Origin: Branchiostoma belcheri
Taxonomy: Eukaryota; Chordata; Leptocardii; Amphioxiformes; Branchiostomatidae
Assembly (NCBI RefSeq): GCF_001625305.1
Contig: NW_017804353.1
Coordinates: 5,871,673 to 5,935,672, forward strand
Direction of reading: 5' to 3'
Length of the DNA: 64,000 bases
A program made the position numbers and the translations under genes. The notes beneath the pieces are model-generated. The model worked only from the letters and a program-made list of their open reading frames with translations. It made no database searches and was not told where the DNA came from. Positions 58,701 through 64,000 of this stretch are shown piece by piece. How positions within the stretch are numbered: the first letter of the stretch is position 1; the number at the start of each line of letters is the position of its first letter.

Positions 58701-61700
58701 AATACAACAATACTACAAAACTAAACTATCTTATTACATTTCTTACTACAAACTACTATCTATACAGTATATGAGTCACAATATGTTCATGAATTGATGA
58801 TTTGGTCTCGCTTATAAAATAAGGTGTACAGAAATTGACCTACGTAAGCAGATATGGTAGTAGGACATGACAATAATTCATAGAATGTATCGTACTGTGT
58901 ACTAGATTGGGTGAACTTTGTCTTAGTGGTAATAGTCTGTAACAATGAATCTCTTTCTTTTCTATAGGTGGGACATGTCATAACAAAGTGAAATTCATCT
59001 TCAATATTCTCATTACATGTGGGACACAGTCTCTGAGTGGCTGGTGTGTTGTGGTGTCGACCTTTTTCGATTTGAAGACAATGTGCGCTGATTCTCAATT
59101 TTGTTATGCTAGTTGTGAACGATTTATTATAAATTGATGTGAGATAGTCTTCCATGCCAAAATGCTTTTTGATTTTAGAATATGTATGAAGTTTATTATA
59201 AATGCTCCATTTATTTCCTTCTTATACCTTTGCGCATCTTTAAATGCATGCTTACCCCTAAGTATAGGGTTTCATGCAGTGGCCCAACTTCGAAAACTGA
59301 ACACTGGTTTTCAAACATGAAACACAAAAGAGCGAGTAACACAGTCTCTTAAATTTGCACTTCTGTCCGCAAAAACTTGATTAATTAGTTTGATTTTTCT
59401 TTAGTTGTTCAGATAGATGATTTGTATTGTTTCATTAGTGTTTCTGTTTATTTCCTGTTTTATTTTTGTCTTCTTCGTTTAAATTTTGGTTCATTCAGTA
59501 TCAATGGTAACTTTTAATCTTAAAGTATTGGGAAGATAAACCAGCAGGTTTCCGGCCCTCCCATGCACGCCTACTTAACTCGATATATTTCATTTTATCT
59601 TTTGAGTGCAAAACAAACAAGAAACAAAAACAACTGTAAACAATCCTTGGTTGAGATCTCTCATTGGTACTTGAAGGCATGGCTATTTGTTGTGGTATTT
59701 TTTTTAACGGTTTCGCTCAATGCAAGGCCAGTTATTTTAGGCCACTTCTAGGCATAGAGCTATAGTATAATGTAGTTATGTCAGGAGATGGCGGTGGACC
59801 TTTGTTTTGAAGCTTTGTGGATTGTAATCGGATGGAAAGCAGCTGTTTGGAAGAGAGTTCCATAATTTTGCAGTCCGGGGAAAGAAGCTGTTGTTGTAAA
59901 ATGACTTGGAGACAGGTATATTGACGGTGTATTGATGAGAGCTGGAAGAGAACCTAGTGGCACGTTGAAAGGTTCTGAGCGGTGGAACAAGAAGTGCAAG
60001 TTCTCCTGAACATCGACCGTATTTGACCAACTTTTCAAGTTCAGTGACTAGAATGTACTCACCACCGAGTTCCAGTAGGAGTTGCATGTGCGGAGTCCGT
60101 GGAAGTACGTGCCGCCCGTGTGGGGACTGGTGAAGGCCGTGGTGCTGCGCCAGGCACACGTCCCGTCTGACCTACTGCGGGTTTAAACACGATAACAACG
60201 CAGTCAAATATTTACTCAGTAAATATCAAGCATAGACAGTACAAGGGGCCGAAAGCACTAACTATTAAAGAGCCACTAATTGAGAGAGGGTGGTATAAGA
60301 GGCCCCAAGTGTATGAACGAATTAGCAAACATTGTACGTTGAATACGGTGGAAGACGAAACGCATTTTATCTCGAATTGTACCGTCTATAGCAAGGAACG
60401 AAATGAACTCTTTGACGTAGCGCTAGCCTCCAAATTCTACCCAAACTTTCATACATATACGCCAAAAAGCAGTTACTCAAGCAACTGGATATGATTGTAC
60501 GTTGAATACGGTGGAAGACGAAACGCACTTTATCTCAAATTGTTTTTGGAGTATCGTATTACCTGGATGTCTAACCTTCATCGACGTTTCACACATATAC
60601 AAATAAAAAAAACTACTCTCCTAACATCCGAAAACCCACAAATTACAGAAAAAGTGGGATCCTTTGTCTTCCTCTGTCTTCAAAAAAGAAGTCAAGCCCT
60701 CCAGTTTTTACTAGTAGTATTTTAGTATAGTTATCAGTAGTTCTATGTGTGCTAAAAATTATCTGTTTTTATACCAAATGTTTCTTCTGTTCATGCAATT
60801 AGCCCTCGGGCATGAATTTGCAATAAAACAACTTATTAAAGGCAATTCCAATGCAGTTTCAGAGCCAATTTTCATGTTATTCTTTCAATGTAGTAAGTTG
60901 AAAAAACCCTTTCACATGTATCTATATCTGCGAGGCAAAATTGTAATGTTCCTGACAGATTTTAATTGTAGGTATCCGAAAAATAACGTGGCGTCTCACT
61001 TGGCTTGTTTTGGGTTATTTTAAACACTTTGTGTATAAAAAAAAAGGACAAAAATGTGCTAAGAAACGGCAGTAAATGTCAATATTAGACACATTTTCTC
61101 GTCCAGAAAATTTGTTTTATGCCGCCCTGAAATTGCATTGAATGCCTTCATTATAGTACTTGTACTTGTCATTATAGTCATTGGTCAATCTCACTTTGCG
61201 GTGAGAAATGTGAAGAACTGATTATTTATCCCAATTATTTAACACCGTAATTTATTTTAATGTGAAAAACGTGCTAAGTATTTTTCTTGGGATAATTGTA
61301 ATTTTTTTCACTAATATGGTGCTAAAAATTGGGATAAATAACCACTGCTAACTGTGAAAGACATTCCAGAAATTCTCTTAGGTCCAGATAAAAGTGGCTT
61401 AATATAAAGGCAATTACAAGGTCGTTGTTGTTTATATATACATATTTCAAGCACATTTTTATCTTAATAGATGTTTAAACTTGAGTTTGCGGGTGCCAAC
61501 GCGAAACAGTGTCACATTACTTACTCCACTGCCCTATGTACAACGCCCAACGCATAATTCTCCTTGGCAAACTTTCCAGGCTCTTAGGACACTCCCTCAA
61601 CTTTACAGTTTTGTCTGACAACGCCAAAATGTTCCTCCTTCTCCGTGGTAGTCCCACATGTTCACTCATAGCAAATTCCAACATTTTGATGTTAACCCAA

Positions 61701-63645
61701 CAATTCATCACCACAACAAAACGCTTCCAATAATCATTCTCTGTCATCTTTTTCTGTGTCCTACAGTTTTATCTGCTTCATCATTGGGTGGGGAATCGGA
61801 CTGCGCTCATAAACATTTCAACATCTTTGTACTTTATTATACCACTTCACATTTTGTTATCCCTTCTTTCCTTGTATTTCATTTATTAAGTGGTAGCGTC
61901 AAAATAAGTATTGTAACTTGAGTGCGCTATCACTTTGTCCTGTACTTTGTCTTACTTGTGCAATTAATAAAAAAAAAACTTGAGTTTCCAACTGCAGTAC
62001 TACCGAAAATCAGCAGGGGGCTATCTTATTAAAGCGAGTGTTATCCTCTGGCTCTGACCTATAGCTAGTGCAGTGGAAGTGAGGAAGATAAGAACGCAAT
62101 CAAATGTTTACTCAATAAATATAACACTCAGACAGTCCAAAGAGAGAGCAAACATTATTCTCAACTGATTTTACAGTTTTACGTCTACAGTTTTAAGTAG
62201 TCTGGTTACCAAACATATTTTAGCTGCCGAATCTCGTTTGTCCGATGAAGACAGAAGTGCCGCTAAACTAAGTTTGGTAACCAGACTGGTGTCTGAAGTT
62301 TATCATTACTGTAATTAATATGATAACACCAGCTTTTTCAGTGGATCTTAGACTTACACTTTGCTGCGCCTGTACACCCCCGGCGGCACAATGGTATGAC
62401 CCCACCTCATGGCGGCAGACTGGAACACGTGTGTGATGCCCGGATGTACAGACGACTTGTAACCTTCAGAAGAACAAGGTCAACATCAACAAAATATTCA
62501 CAAACGATTTATACAAATAAATATTATCACAGATACCATTTACTGAAATGTACTAATGATTCTTACTTAAAACATCAACGCACTCCTCGAAATCACATCT
62601 TTAAGCACGCAATAAAGGAAACGTAAAGGTGTATGCTATAATTTGTGTGTAAAGAATATATTTTGTGCAGTGACTTAAAACACTTATTACAACCACGTGA
62701 GAATTCGAATGTTACGGAAACTATCAAAATTGTGCAGAAAGTTTCCAATCTTTGTCGGTAACTAATTCACGACGACAAACAAGTATGATAAGAATTAGAG
62801 AAAACGTAAAAACCACAATATTTACATTTTCAACTTATTATTAGTATGTGGAATCAGTAATAACCTGAACTAAGTATGTTTTACCTGTGTAATTCGCAGG
62901 GTCTTCTCCTAAAAAGGCTGGAAGCCAGTCATACAGGACTATTTTCTGGAAAGAAAAGTATGGTTTATAGAAACGTATTTCTCTTACAAAGTTATGATGA
63001 AATTTTGATCAGAAAAAATTCGACCTGTTCTACTGGTGTTCAGGAACGAATTCGTAGGACGTTCGTGAATGTGTGACAGGGGCTTAAAGGCATCCAATGC
63101 AGTTTTTAGGACTTGGAAACCGGATTTTTCAAAGTCAATATTATAGTCATCTATCAAGTACATATTGAGTTGAAATCTCACTGCCCCAATGTGTATTGAC
63201 CCTCGTGGAGCAAAAATTCCCAAAATATTGACGGAAAATGGTTACTGGAAGGGCCCTTGGCTGATTTTTAGGGTACCACCCAGAAAATAAAGGACTCATC
63301 TTAGGGATTGTTTCTGCAGTTTTAGAAGCCCAAAGTATGAAATACTGACTCAAATGTGCTAATGTGAAACACTATGTGTCCATTTTACAAAGATTGCCTT
63401 ATTCAGAATATTTCCAGTTTTTCAGCTCTACAATTGCATCGGATGCCTTTAAGAGAGGAGGAAAACAGCTCCGCTGACCTGGTGAGAGGCGATGACCCAC
63501 TTCCGAGCCTCGTTGAAGACCTTCTCGTCGTTCCAGTCCGGGAACTGCTGGTGGATCTGCCCGGTCAGGAAGTTGTGCCAGCGGAACCACAGGATCCCGA
63601 ACGCCAGCAGGAACGGGTTCTCATTCCCACGGGGGTTGCCGATTT
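34340..63645 (-). CDS. DUOX: dual oxidase (DUOX), 5'-incomplete, 27 exons
   Basis: Membrane NADPH oxidase that produces hydrogen peroxide under calcium control. Twenty-seven exons encode 1337 residues from inside the peroxidase-like domain ([29 protein letters not shown]), the first transmembrane segment, a PH-like region (MKIPKEYDL), EF-hands ([12 protein letters not shown] and [12 protein letters not shown]), the ferric-reductase membrane core with paired histidines (MHKF, MHCFGH, FTHNLY, HGSGH), FAD motif [17 protein letters not shown] motifs [10 protein letters not shown] and FSCGPPP, and the canonical C-terminus HHSENF. The peroxidase-like domain and first extra transmembrane segment separate it from NOX5. 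About 215-230 N-terminal residues lie right of the window. The frame is unbroken. Confidence 0.96.
34557..34922. mobile_element. MITE with ~35-bp terminal inverted repeats, copy 2
   Basis: Ends AGGCCACACTAATTTGATTT and its complement near AATTGGTGTTGCCT match copy 1 at 1694-2032, and the interiors share landmarks in the same order. It lies in the last DUOX intron. Confidence 0.8.
35130..35385 (+). mobile_element. LINE 3' tail with ATTC repeats
   Basis: Text ending GTGCAATAAAGGTCGTCATT followed by (CATT)n looks like the 3' UTR and tail of a non-LTR retroelement. No coding part remains that I recognise. Confidence 0.45.
35430..35558 (-). CDS. DUOX: DUOX exon 26: NADPH-binding domain
   Basis: Encodes [20 protein letters not shown] then [20 protein letters not shown] to HPE. 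HFGRP is family-typical. Acceptor TTTTCCCCACAG, donor GTCAGTC. Confidence 0.96.
35785..37745 (-). repeat. tandem array built from the 3' end of DUOX exon 25 plus donor, split by a LINE
   Basis: Copies of a 103-130-bp unit have exon-end equivalents at 37692, 37576, 37446, 36036, 35920 and a decayed one near 35817. Each contains coding text for [15 protein letters not shown] or a frameshifted version, a GTA donor, and intron text (GTACATGTAT-AAAGAAACAT). The array is interrupted by a LINE at 36175-37433. No copy has an acceptor, so they do not form whole exons. Confidence 0.88.
36175..37433 (+). mobile_element. 5'-truncated non-LTR retrotransposon (CR1/L2-like reverse transcriptase) with 12-bp target duplication
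   Basis: An open frame from about 36182 to the stop at 37246 encodes 354 residues of reverse transcriptase with [25 protein letters not shown] and the catalytic YVDD, then the C-terminal KRACRIILG part. The 3' end has AATAAA and a TGATTGATTG tail. GTGTGTCCTTAC at 36163-36174 is repeated exactly at 37434-37445. Open frame and perfect target duplication suggest a fairly recent insertion. The 5' part is lost, so it is not autonomous. Clade name is inference. Confidence 0.88.
37795..37950 (-). CDS. DUOX: DUOX exon 25: NADPH-binding domain
   Basis: Encodes [20 protein letters not shown] then [20 protein letters not shown] and [12 protein letters not shown]. Acceptor TCTTGTTAG, donor GTACGG. Its last ~50 bases plus donor are repeated several times in the following intron (35785-37745). 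Confidence 0.95.
38765..38923 (-). CDS. DUOX: DUOX exon 24: NADPH-binding domain start
   Basis: Encodes [20 protein letters not shown] then [20 protein letters not shown] and [23 protein letters not shown] is the NADPH pyrophosphate loop. Acceptor GCCCTGCAG, donor GTAAGC. Confidence 0.96.
38964..39166. mobile_element. GC-rich palindromic MITE
   Basis: Outer ends TAGCCTCCTTTC and GCGAAGGAGCCTA are inverted, then GCGGCG...GGGAGCGACG pairs with its counterpart, and CGGTTTTGCCGCCGAGGGA pairs exactly with TCCCTCGGCGGCAAAACCG in the centre. Located in the intron between DUOX exons 23 and 24. Confidence 0.75.
39785..40014 (-). CDS. DUOX: DUOX exon 23: FAD-binding domain
   Basis: Encodes [20 protein letters not shown] then [40 protein letters not shown] and [28 protein letters not shown] is the FAD signature. 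Acceptor TTTTTTTAG, donor GTAGGT. Confidence 0.96.
40474..40594 (-). CDS. DUOX: DUOX exon 22: last transmembrane helix, start of FAD domain
   Basis: Encodes [20 protein letters not shown] then [20 protein letters not shown]. Acceptor CATCATGCAG, donor GTAAAT. Confidence 0.94.
41204..41364 (-). CDS. DUOX: DUOX exon 21: transmembrane core, second haem helix
   Basis: Encodes [20 protein letters not shown] then [20 protein letters not shown] and [13 protein letters not shown]. The two histidines in FTHNLY and VVHGS fit the second haem helix. Acceptor TATAATCCTAG, donor GTACGT. Confidence 0.95.
41490..41615 (-). repeat. SINE fragment, same family as 43110-43330
   Basis: Shares CACTCAA-TTATATCAACTTATT-TATGCCGCCACCAACACAGA with the copy at 43150-43250 but lacks the tRNA-like head. 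Confidence 0.65.
41766..41815 (-). CDS. DUOX: DUOX exon 20: extracellular loop
   Basis: Fifty-nucleotide exon encoding [16 protein letters not shown]. It corresponds to the family KYYWWFFQTVPG loop. Acceptor CAACCATAG, donor GTTTGTAG. Confidence 0.9.
42298..42391 (-). CDS. DUOX: DUOX exon 19: transmembrane core
   Basis: Encodes [20 protein letters not shown] then [11 protein letters not shown]. It carries the second histidine of the haem pair (HCFGH). Acceptor CCCTGACCAG, donor GTGAACC. Confidence 0.93.
42491..42684. mobile_element. short foldback element with GGTCACCGAAATGTCGG motif
   Basis: CAATGAGTAAAGAGA at the left is inverted as TCTCTTTACTCAATG at the right. The right part holds GAGGAAGGTGACAGACGTCG then GGTCACCGAAATGTCGGCC, a hairpin-plus-GAAA motif also found in the element at 45142-45495. 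Confidence 0.65.
42838..43068 (-). CDS. DUOX: DUOX exon 18: transmembrane core, first haem histidine
   Basis: Encodes [20 protein letters not shown] then [40 protein letters not shown] and [21 protein letters not shown] and the MHKF histidine match the haem helix. Acceptor TTTTTTTCAG, donor GTAAGT. Confidence 0.95.
43110..43330 (-). repeat. tRNA-derived SINE
   Basis: Read on the minus strand, the head carries GTGGCGTAGCGGCAGAGTGC (A-box-like) and GGTTCGAGTCC (B-box-like) about 30 bases apart, as in a tRNA, followed by a body shared with 41490-41615 and an AT-rich tail. It does not fold as a complete cloverleaf that I can support, so it is a SINE rather than a tRNA gene. Confidence 0.7.
44200..44423 (-). 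CDS. DUOX: DUOX exon 17: linker and start of ferric-reductase core
   Basis: Encodes [20 protein letters not shown] then [40 protein letters not shown] and [20 protein letters not shown] is the family marker at the end of this helix. Acceptor GTTTCCATAG, donor GTAAGT. Confidence 0.93.
44490..44675 (+). mobile_element. LINE 3' end fragment
   Basis: Shares long text (AAAAAGTGGGATC-TTTGTCTTCCTC, then CCCTCGGGCA-GAATTTGCAATAAA) with 60640-60835. The second copy is in frame with a retroelement-like peptide, so this is the end of a non-LTR element. Confidence 0.6.
45142..45495. mobile_element. foldback element with 13-bp target duplication
   Basis: TGTATAGTAGCAA flanks both sides (45129-45141 and 45496-45508). 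The arms AATAGCAAAG...TTTTTATCACAACCATTTAT and their complement at 45462-45494 are inverted, as are the GAAACGTCGGC/GCCGACGTTTC motifs further in. No protein capacity. Confidence 0.75.
45568..45670 (-). CDS. DUOX: DUOX exon 16: cytosolic linker
   Basis: Encodes [20 protein letters not shown] then [14 protein letters not shown]. Low family conservation is expected here; it is called from the good acceptor (TTGCTATTACAG), donor GTAAGT, exact phase fit and open frame. Confidence 0.82.
45900..46260 (+). mobile_element. LINE 3' remnant with CTAAT repeats
   Basis: A coding-like remnant near 45910-46090 is followed by a 3' UTR-like stretch and TTTCAATAAATC with (AATCA/AATCT)n at 46213-46258, the typical tail of CR1/L2-like elements in such genomes. 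Confidence 0.5.
46308..46457. repeat. three tandem copies of a 50-bp unit
   Basis: Units start at 46308, 46358 and 46408 (GAAGCTGGTGTGTTACGCCG and 30 further bases) and are almost identical. A related single copy is at 45908-45965 (GTGTTACGCCGGAGGGC). It ends 15 bases before DUOX exon 15's donor side, inside the intron. Confidence 0.88.
46472..46653 (-). CDS. DUOX: DUOX exon 15: after the EF-hands
   Basis: Encodes [20 protein letters not shown] then [20 protein letters not shown] and [21 protein letters not shown] degenerate third helix-loop-helix ([10 protein letters not shown]) follows the family pattern. Acceptor CACATTGCAG, donor GTGACA. Confidence 0.92.
47220..47592 (+). mobile_element. 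LINE 3' end with AATAG tail
   Basis: A short frame ending [21 protein letters not shown] resembles the C-terminus of a non-LTR reverse transcriptase. It is followed by a 3' UTR and the pentamer tail (AATAG)n from 47553. In a DUOX intron. Confidence 0.6.
47635..47728 (-). CDS. DUOX: DUOX exon 14: second EF-hand
   Basis: Encodes [20 protein letters not shown] then [11 protein letters not shown]. The EF loop [12 protein letters not shown] is intact. Acceptor CATCTGTCAG, donor GTAAGG. Confidence 0.94.
48719..48935 (-). CDS. DUOX: DUOX exon 13: first EF-hand
   Basis: Encodes [20 protein letters not shown] then [40 protein letters not shown] and [13 protein letters not shown]. The EF loop [12 protein letters not shown] has all expected calcium ligands. 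Acceptor TTCAAG, donor GTTCGT. Confidence 0.95.
49258..49448. repeat. minisatellite of about 12-bp GTGCAGATACGT units
   Basis: Variants of GTGCAGATACGT repeat about fifteen times. It lies in the DUOX intron directly next to the donor of exon 12. Reading frames through it are repetitive and not genes. Confidence 0.8.
49453..49638 (-). CDS. DUOX: DUOX exon 12
   Basis: Encodes [20 protein letters not shown] then [20 protein letters not shown] and [20 protein letters not shown] to AQ. It matches the family segment ending LETFFRHLFSQ. Acceptor TGTCCTAG, donor GTGTGTTGG. A short-unit minisatellite begins about 10 bases into the next intron. Confidence 0.92.
50518..50612 (-). pseudogene. two partial relics of the 3' end of DUOX exon 11
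   Basis: One copy (50522-50556) reads MKITKEYHL then GTAAGA, matching MKIPKEYDL and its donor. The second (50583-50612) repeats the string CTTTACCTACCAGGTCATAC of the real junction. Flanking GGTTCTGTGTA text is also shared. They lack an acceptor and upstream coding sequence, so they are duplication debris, though both keep donor-like GT. Confidence 0.75.
51048..51250 (-). CDS. DUOX: DUOX exon 11: PH-like region
   Basis: Encodes [20 protein letters not shown] then [40 protein letters not shown] and [15 protein letters not shown] is conserved in DUOX. Acceptor CTCCCCCAG, donor GTAGGT. Partial copies of its 3' end lie in the next intron at 50518-50612. Confidence 0.94.
51701..51829 (-). CDS. 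DUOX: DUOX exon 10: end of TM1 and basic intracellular stretch
   Basis: Encodes [20 protein letters not shown] then [20 protein letters not shown] to IL. Hydrophobic start then Arg/Lys-rich. Acceptor TTTCTTAAAG, donor GTAAGG. Confidence 0.92.
52450..54400. mobile_element. large foldback element with 20-bp tandem repeats in both arms
   Basis: The left arm (52450-53265) and right arm (53443-54400) are nearly perfect inverted repeats around a 177-bp loop. At the outer part of each arm the unit TGGGTACTTTGTATTTTCTA repeats about 10-12 times (52487-52725; complement at 54150-54363). The right arm has about 140 extra bases near 53990-54140. The layout of tandem direct repeats within long terminal inverted repeats recalls Drosophila Foldback/Galileo elements. 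I saw no transposase. It lies in the DUOX intron between exons 9 and 10. Confidence 0.9.
54577..54744 (-). CDS. DUOX: DUOX exon 9: extracellular cysteines and first transmembrane segment
   Basis: Encodes [20 protein letters not shown] then [20 protein letters not shown] and the hydrophobic run [16 protein letters not shown]. Cysteines near the start fit those that pair with the maturation factor side. Acceptor CCTTCCCAG, donor GTAAGT. Confidence 0.92.
54876..55000. repeat. short palindromic element
   Basis: ACGCCGAAAACAATTACTCA then AGCAACTGG is inverted as CCAGTTGCTTGAGTTACTAC, and the outer AGACATCCAGGTAATAAG pairs with CTTATAATTATCTAGGTC. The core string TTACTCAAGCAACTGG recurs at 60470-60490. 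Confidence 0.65.
55475..55590 (-). CDS. DUOX: DUOX exon 8: after the peroxidase domain
   Basis: Encodes [20 protein letters not shown] then [19 protein letters not shown]. It matches the LF-EIEEIRN...VLVAV segment of the family. Acceptor TGTGTGCAG, donor GTTAGTC. Confidence 0.92.
55690..55742. repeat. CT and TG microsatellite
   Basis: A CT run followed by about 20 TG units, in the DUOX intron after exon 8. Confidence 0.9.
55979..56169 (-). CDS. DUOX: DUOX exon 7: peroxidase-like domain end
   Basis: Encodes [20 protein letters not shown] then [20 protein letters not shown] and [20 protein letters not shown] to [14 protein letters not shown] is the diagnostic end motif. Acceptor GCTTTCACAG, donor GTAAGC. 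Confidence 0.95.
56221..56420. mobile_element. MITE-like hairpin element related to 28813-29355
   Basis: Shares ATAACCACCGAATAAACCAC and the start AAAGGG-TAATGC with the element at 28813, and the end CTGATTGGT...CTATATGATAAT with 29320-29355. It contains its own hairpin AAGTGGTCGGTTATT/AATAACCGACCACTT. Confidence 0.7.
56530..56872. repeat. tandem duplication, two ~172-bp units rich in CACACA
   Basis: Units beginning near CTGCGCACAGACACACG (56530) and TTGCGCACAAACACG (56702) run in parallel through GGCACACTATCACTAA, ACAGATATACAT and ACACATCCGTAAGAACACAC. In the DUOX intron after exon 7. Confidence 0.85.
57351..57523 (-). CDS. DUOX: DUOX exon 6: peroxidase-like domain
   Basis: Encodes [20 protein letters not shown] then [20 protein letters not shown] and [17 protein letters not shown]. 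It holds the [14 protein letters not shown] signature of animal peroxidases. Acceptor TTGGCCCAG, donor GTGGGT. Confidence 0.95.
58238..58364 (-). CDS. DUOX: DUOX exon 5: peroxidase-like domain
   Basis: Encodes [20 protein letters not shown] then [20 protein letters not shown] to LRG. LLLGMxSQxxERED is family-typical. Acceptor TACCAACAG, donor GTAATT. Confidence 0.93.
58630..59160 (-). mobile_element. LINE 3' end, reverse transcriptase C-terminus
   Basis: A 122-residue frame (58787-59155) has the retroelement motif [20 protein letters not shown], and the 3' end is ATAAAGTTCATTCATTCATT on the minus strand. In the DUOX intron between exons 4 and 5. Confidence 0.75.
59770..60050 (-). mobile_element. 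LINE fragment, reverse transcriptase C-terminus
   Basis: Frame on the minus strand reads [20 protein letters not shown], a common end of non-LTR reverse transcriptases. It starts about 10 bases downstream of the DUOX exon 4 donor, so the intron's 5' end is almost entirely retroelement. Confidence 0.75.
60063..60174 (-). CDS. DUOX: DUOX exon 4: peroxidase-like domain
   Basis: Encodes [20 protein letters not shown] then [17 protein letters not shown]. The RTCNSYW motif is family-typical. Acceptor CCCGCAG (not the closer TCAG, which would break phase), donor GTGAGT. A LINE fragment begins only about 10 bases into the next intron. Confidence 0.9.
60230..60845 (+). mobile_element. LINE 3' fragments, partly duplicated
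   Basis: Two copies of TTGTACGTTGAATACGGTGG (60333 and 60496) encode the retroelement motif [13 protein letters not shown]. The region continues into [15 protein letters not shown] and the GAATTTGCAATAAA end shared with 44490-44675. Confidence 0.7.
61480..61980 (+). mobile_element. LINE 3' end fragment
   Basis: Frame 61509-61733 reads [20 protein letters not shown], a retroelement C-terminal motif, followed by a 3' UTR ending GTGCAATTAATAAAAAAAAA. In the DUOX intron between exons 3 and 4. Confidence 0.7.
62198..62288. mobile_element. hairpin MITE, diverged relative of 904-1003
   Basis: TAGTCTGGTTACCAAAC and GTTTGGTAACCAGACT are inverted ends of a 91-bp element with a decayed inner stem. The same terminal consensus occurs at 904-1003. 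Confidence 0.7.
62358..62463 (-). CDS. DUOX: DUOX exon 3: peroxidase-like domain
   Basis: Encodes [20 protein letters not shown] then [15 protein letters not shown], with the PPGVY motif. Acceptor CTTCTGAAG, donor GTAAGT; the donor choice is fixed by phase with exon 4. Confidence 0.92.
62885..62945 (-). CDS. DUOX: DUOX exon 2: peroxidase-like domain
   Basis: Encodes [20 protein letters not shown], matching the family pattern IAVYEWLPSFL. Acceptor TTTCTTTCCAG, donor GTAAAAC. Confidence 0.92.
63479..63645 (-). CDS. DUOX: DUOX exon 1 of window: peroxidase-like domain
   Basis: Encodes [20 protein letters not shown] then [20 protein letters not shown] to WVIASHQ. It keeps the R-x-H-N helix typical of animal haem peroxidases. 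Acceptor CCTACTCCAG, donor GTCAGC; begins phase 2, so an upstream exon exists outside the window. Confidence 0.94.
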
Positions 63646-63709
63646 CTGGAGTAGGGTGGAGGGAGAAAAATTACGCGAGAGAGCCTCAGAAGAGGGCCTG
63701 CATGGGGGG

Positions 63710-63955
63710 TTCCCGATAACGCTCAACGCTCTACGCTAAATTTTTAGAGCCGGCTACGTATTACGCTGAATTCAAGAAGCCTCCCCCATTACGTTTTACG
63801 GTAAATTCCGGGTAGCTACAACGCATTACGTAAAATAAAACGGCGAATTGCGCTCTACGTAAAATGCGCCAATTACGCTGTGCGTTGAAATAAAGCGGTC
63901 CGTCTACGCTCTACCTAGAATGAAAAGGCCGATTACGCTCTACGGAAAAGGGCAT
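63710..63955. repeat. degenerate repeat of TTACGCTCTACG-like units
   Basis: Variants of TTACGCTCTACG-TAAAAT recur at least eight times at irregular spacing of roughly 20-40 bases, interleaved with CGGCGAATT-type strings. It lies in the intron upstream of the first DUOX exon in the window. No frame through it looks real. Confidence 0.6.
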
Positions 63956-64000
63956 GCGGGCCCCTCAGAAGAGTCAAAGGCTACTCAGTGGACTAATTGT

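Overview
The window looks like nuclear DNA from an invertebrate chordate, most likely amphioxus (Branchiostoma). This is inference from multi-exon genes of chordate type (dynamin, dual oxidase, a PCP4/PEP-19-like gene, a RING/B-box/filamin/NHL TRIM gene), introns rich in short ACATGTAC runs, and many short non-LTR retroelement tails, MITE-like hairpins and tRNA-derived SINE pieces. No bacterial or organellar genes, rRNA or CRISPR were seen.

Layout. 1-3233: repeats and hairpins, no confident gene. 3234-3367 (+): probable last coding exon of an unrecognised gene. 4845-5009 (+): complete small IQ-motif protein like PCP4/PCP4L1. 9516-28785 (-): a classical dynamin, from within the GTPase domain to the stop codon. 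29562-31766 (+): an intronless 734-residue TRIM gene. 34340-63645 (-): dual oxidase (DUOX), 27 exons from the peroxidase-like domain to the stop codon, with the N-terminus beyond the right edge. I placed exon edges by hand from splice signals and phase. The chosen dynamin chain sums to 816 codons including stop, and the DUOX chain to 1338 codons including stop, both without a frame break.

The main discovery is inside dynamin. Three segments each exist as two adjacent, equal-length, same-phase, diverged exons: 99/99 nt carrying the G4 motif TKLD of the GTPase domain, 71/71 nt at the end of the stalk, and 58/58 nt in the stalk-PH linker. The 71- and 58-nt pairs are not multiples of three, so exactly one copy must be used to keep the frame, which is the signature of mutually exclusive splicing. 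A 30-nt cassette candidate, a weaker 27-nt one, and three related 30/30/36-nt exons at the start of the proline-rich domain add further options. The first two dynamin coding exons (P-loop) were not found; the TRIM gene lies on the opposite strand where they would be expected.

DUOX introns carry a large foldback element (about 1.95 kb, with 20-bp tandem repeats in both arms), a tandem array made from the 3' end of a DUOX exon plus its splice donor, interrupted by a 5'-truncated LINE with a 12-bp target duplication, and relics of another exon end. The genes do not form a pathway as a set; dynamin (membrane fission) and DUOX (calcium-regulated hydrogen peroxide production) are simply neighbours.
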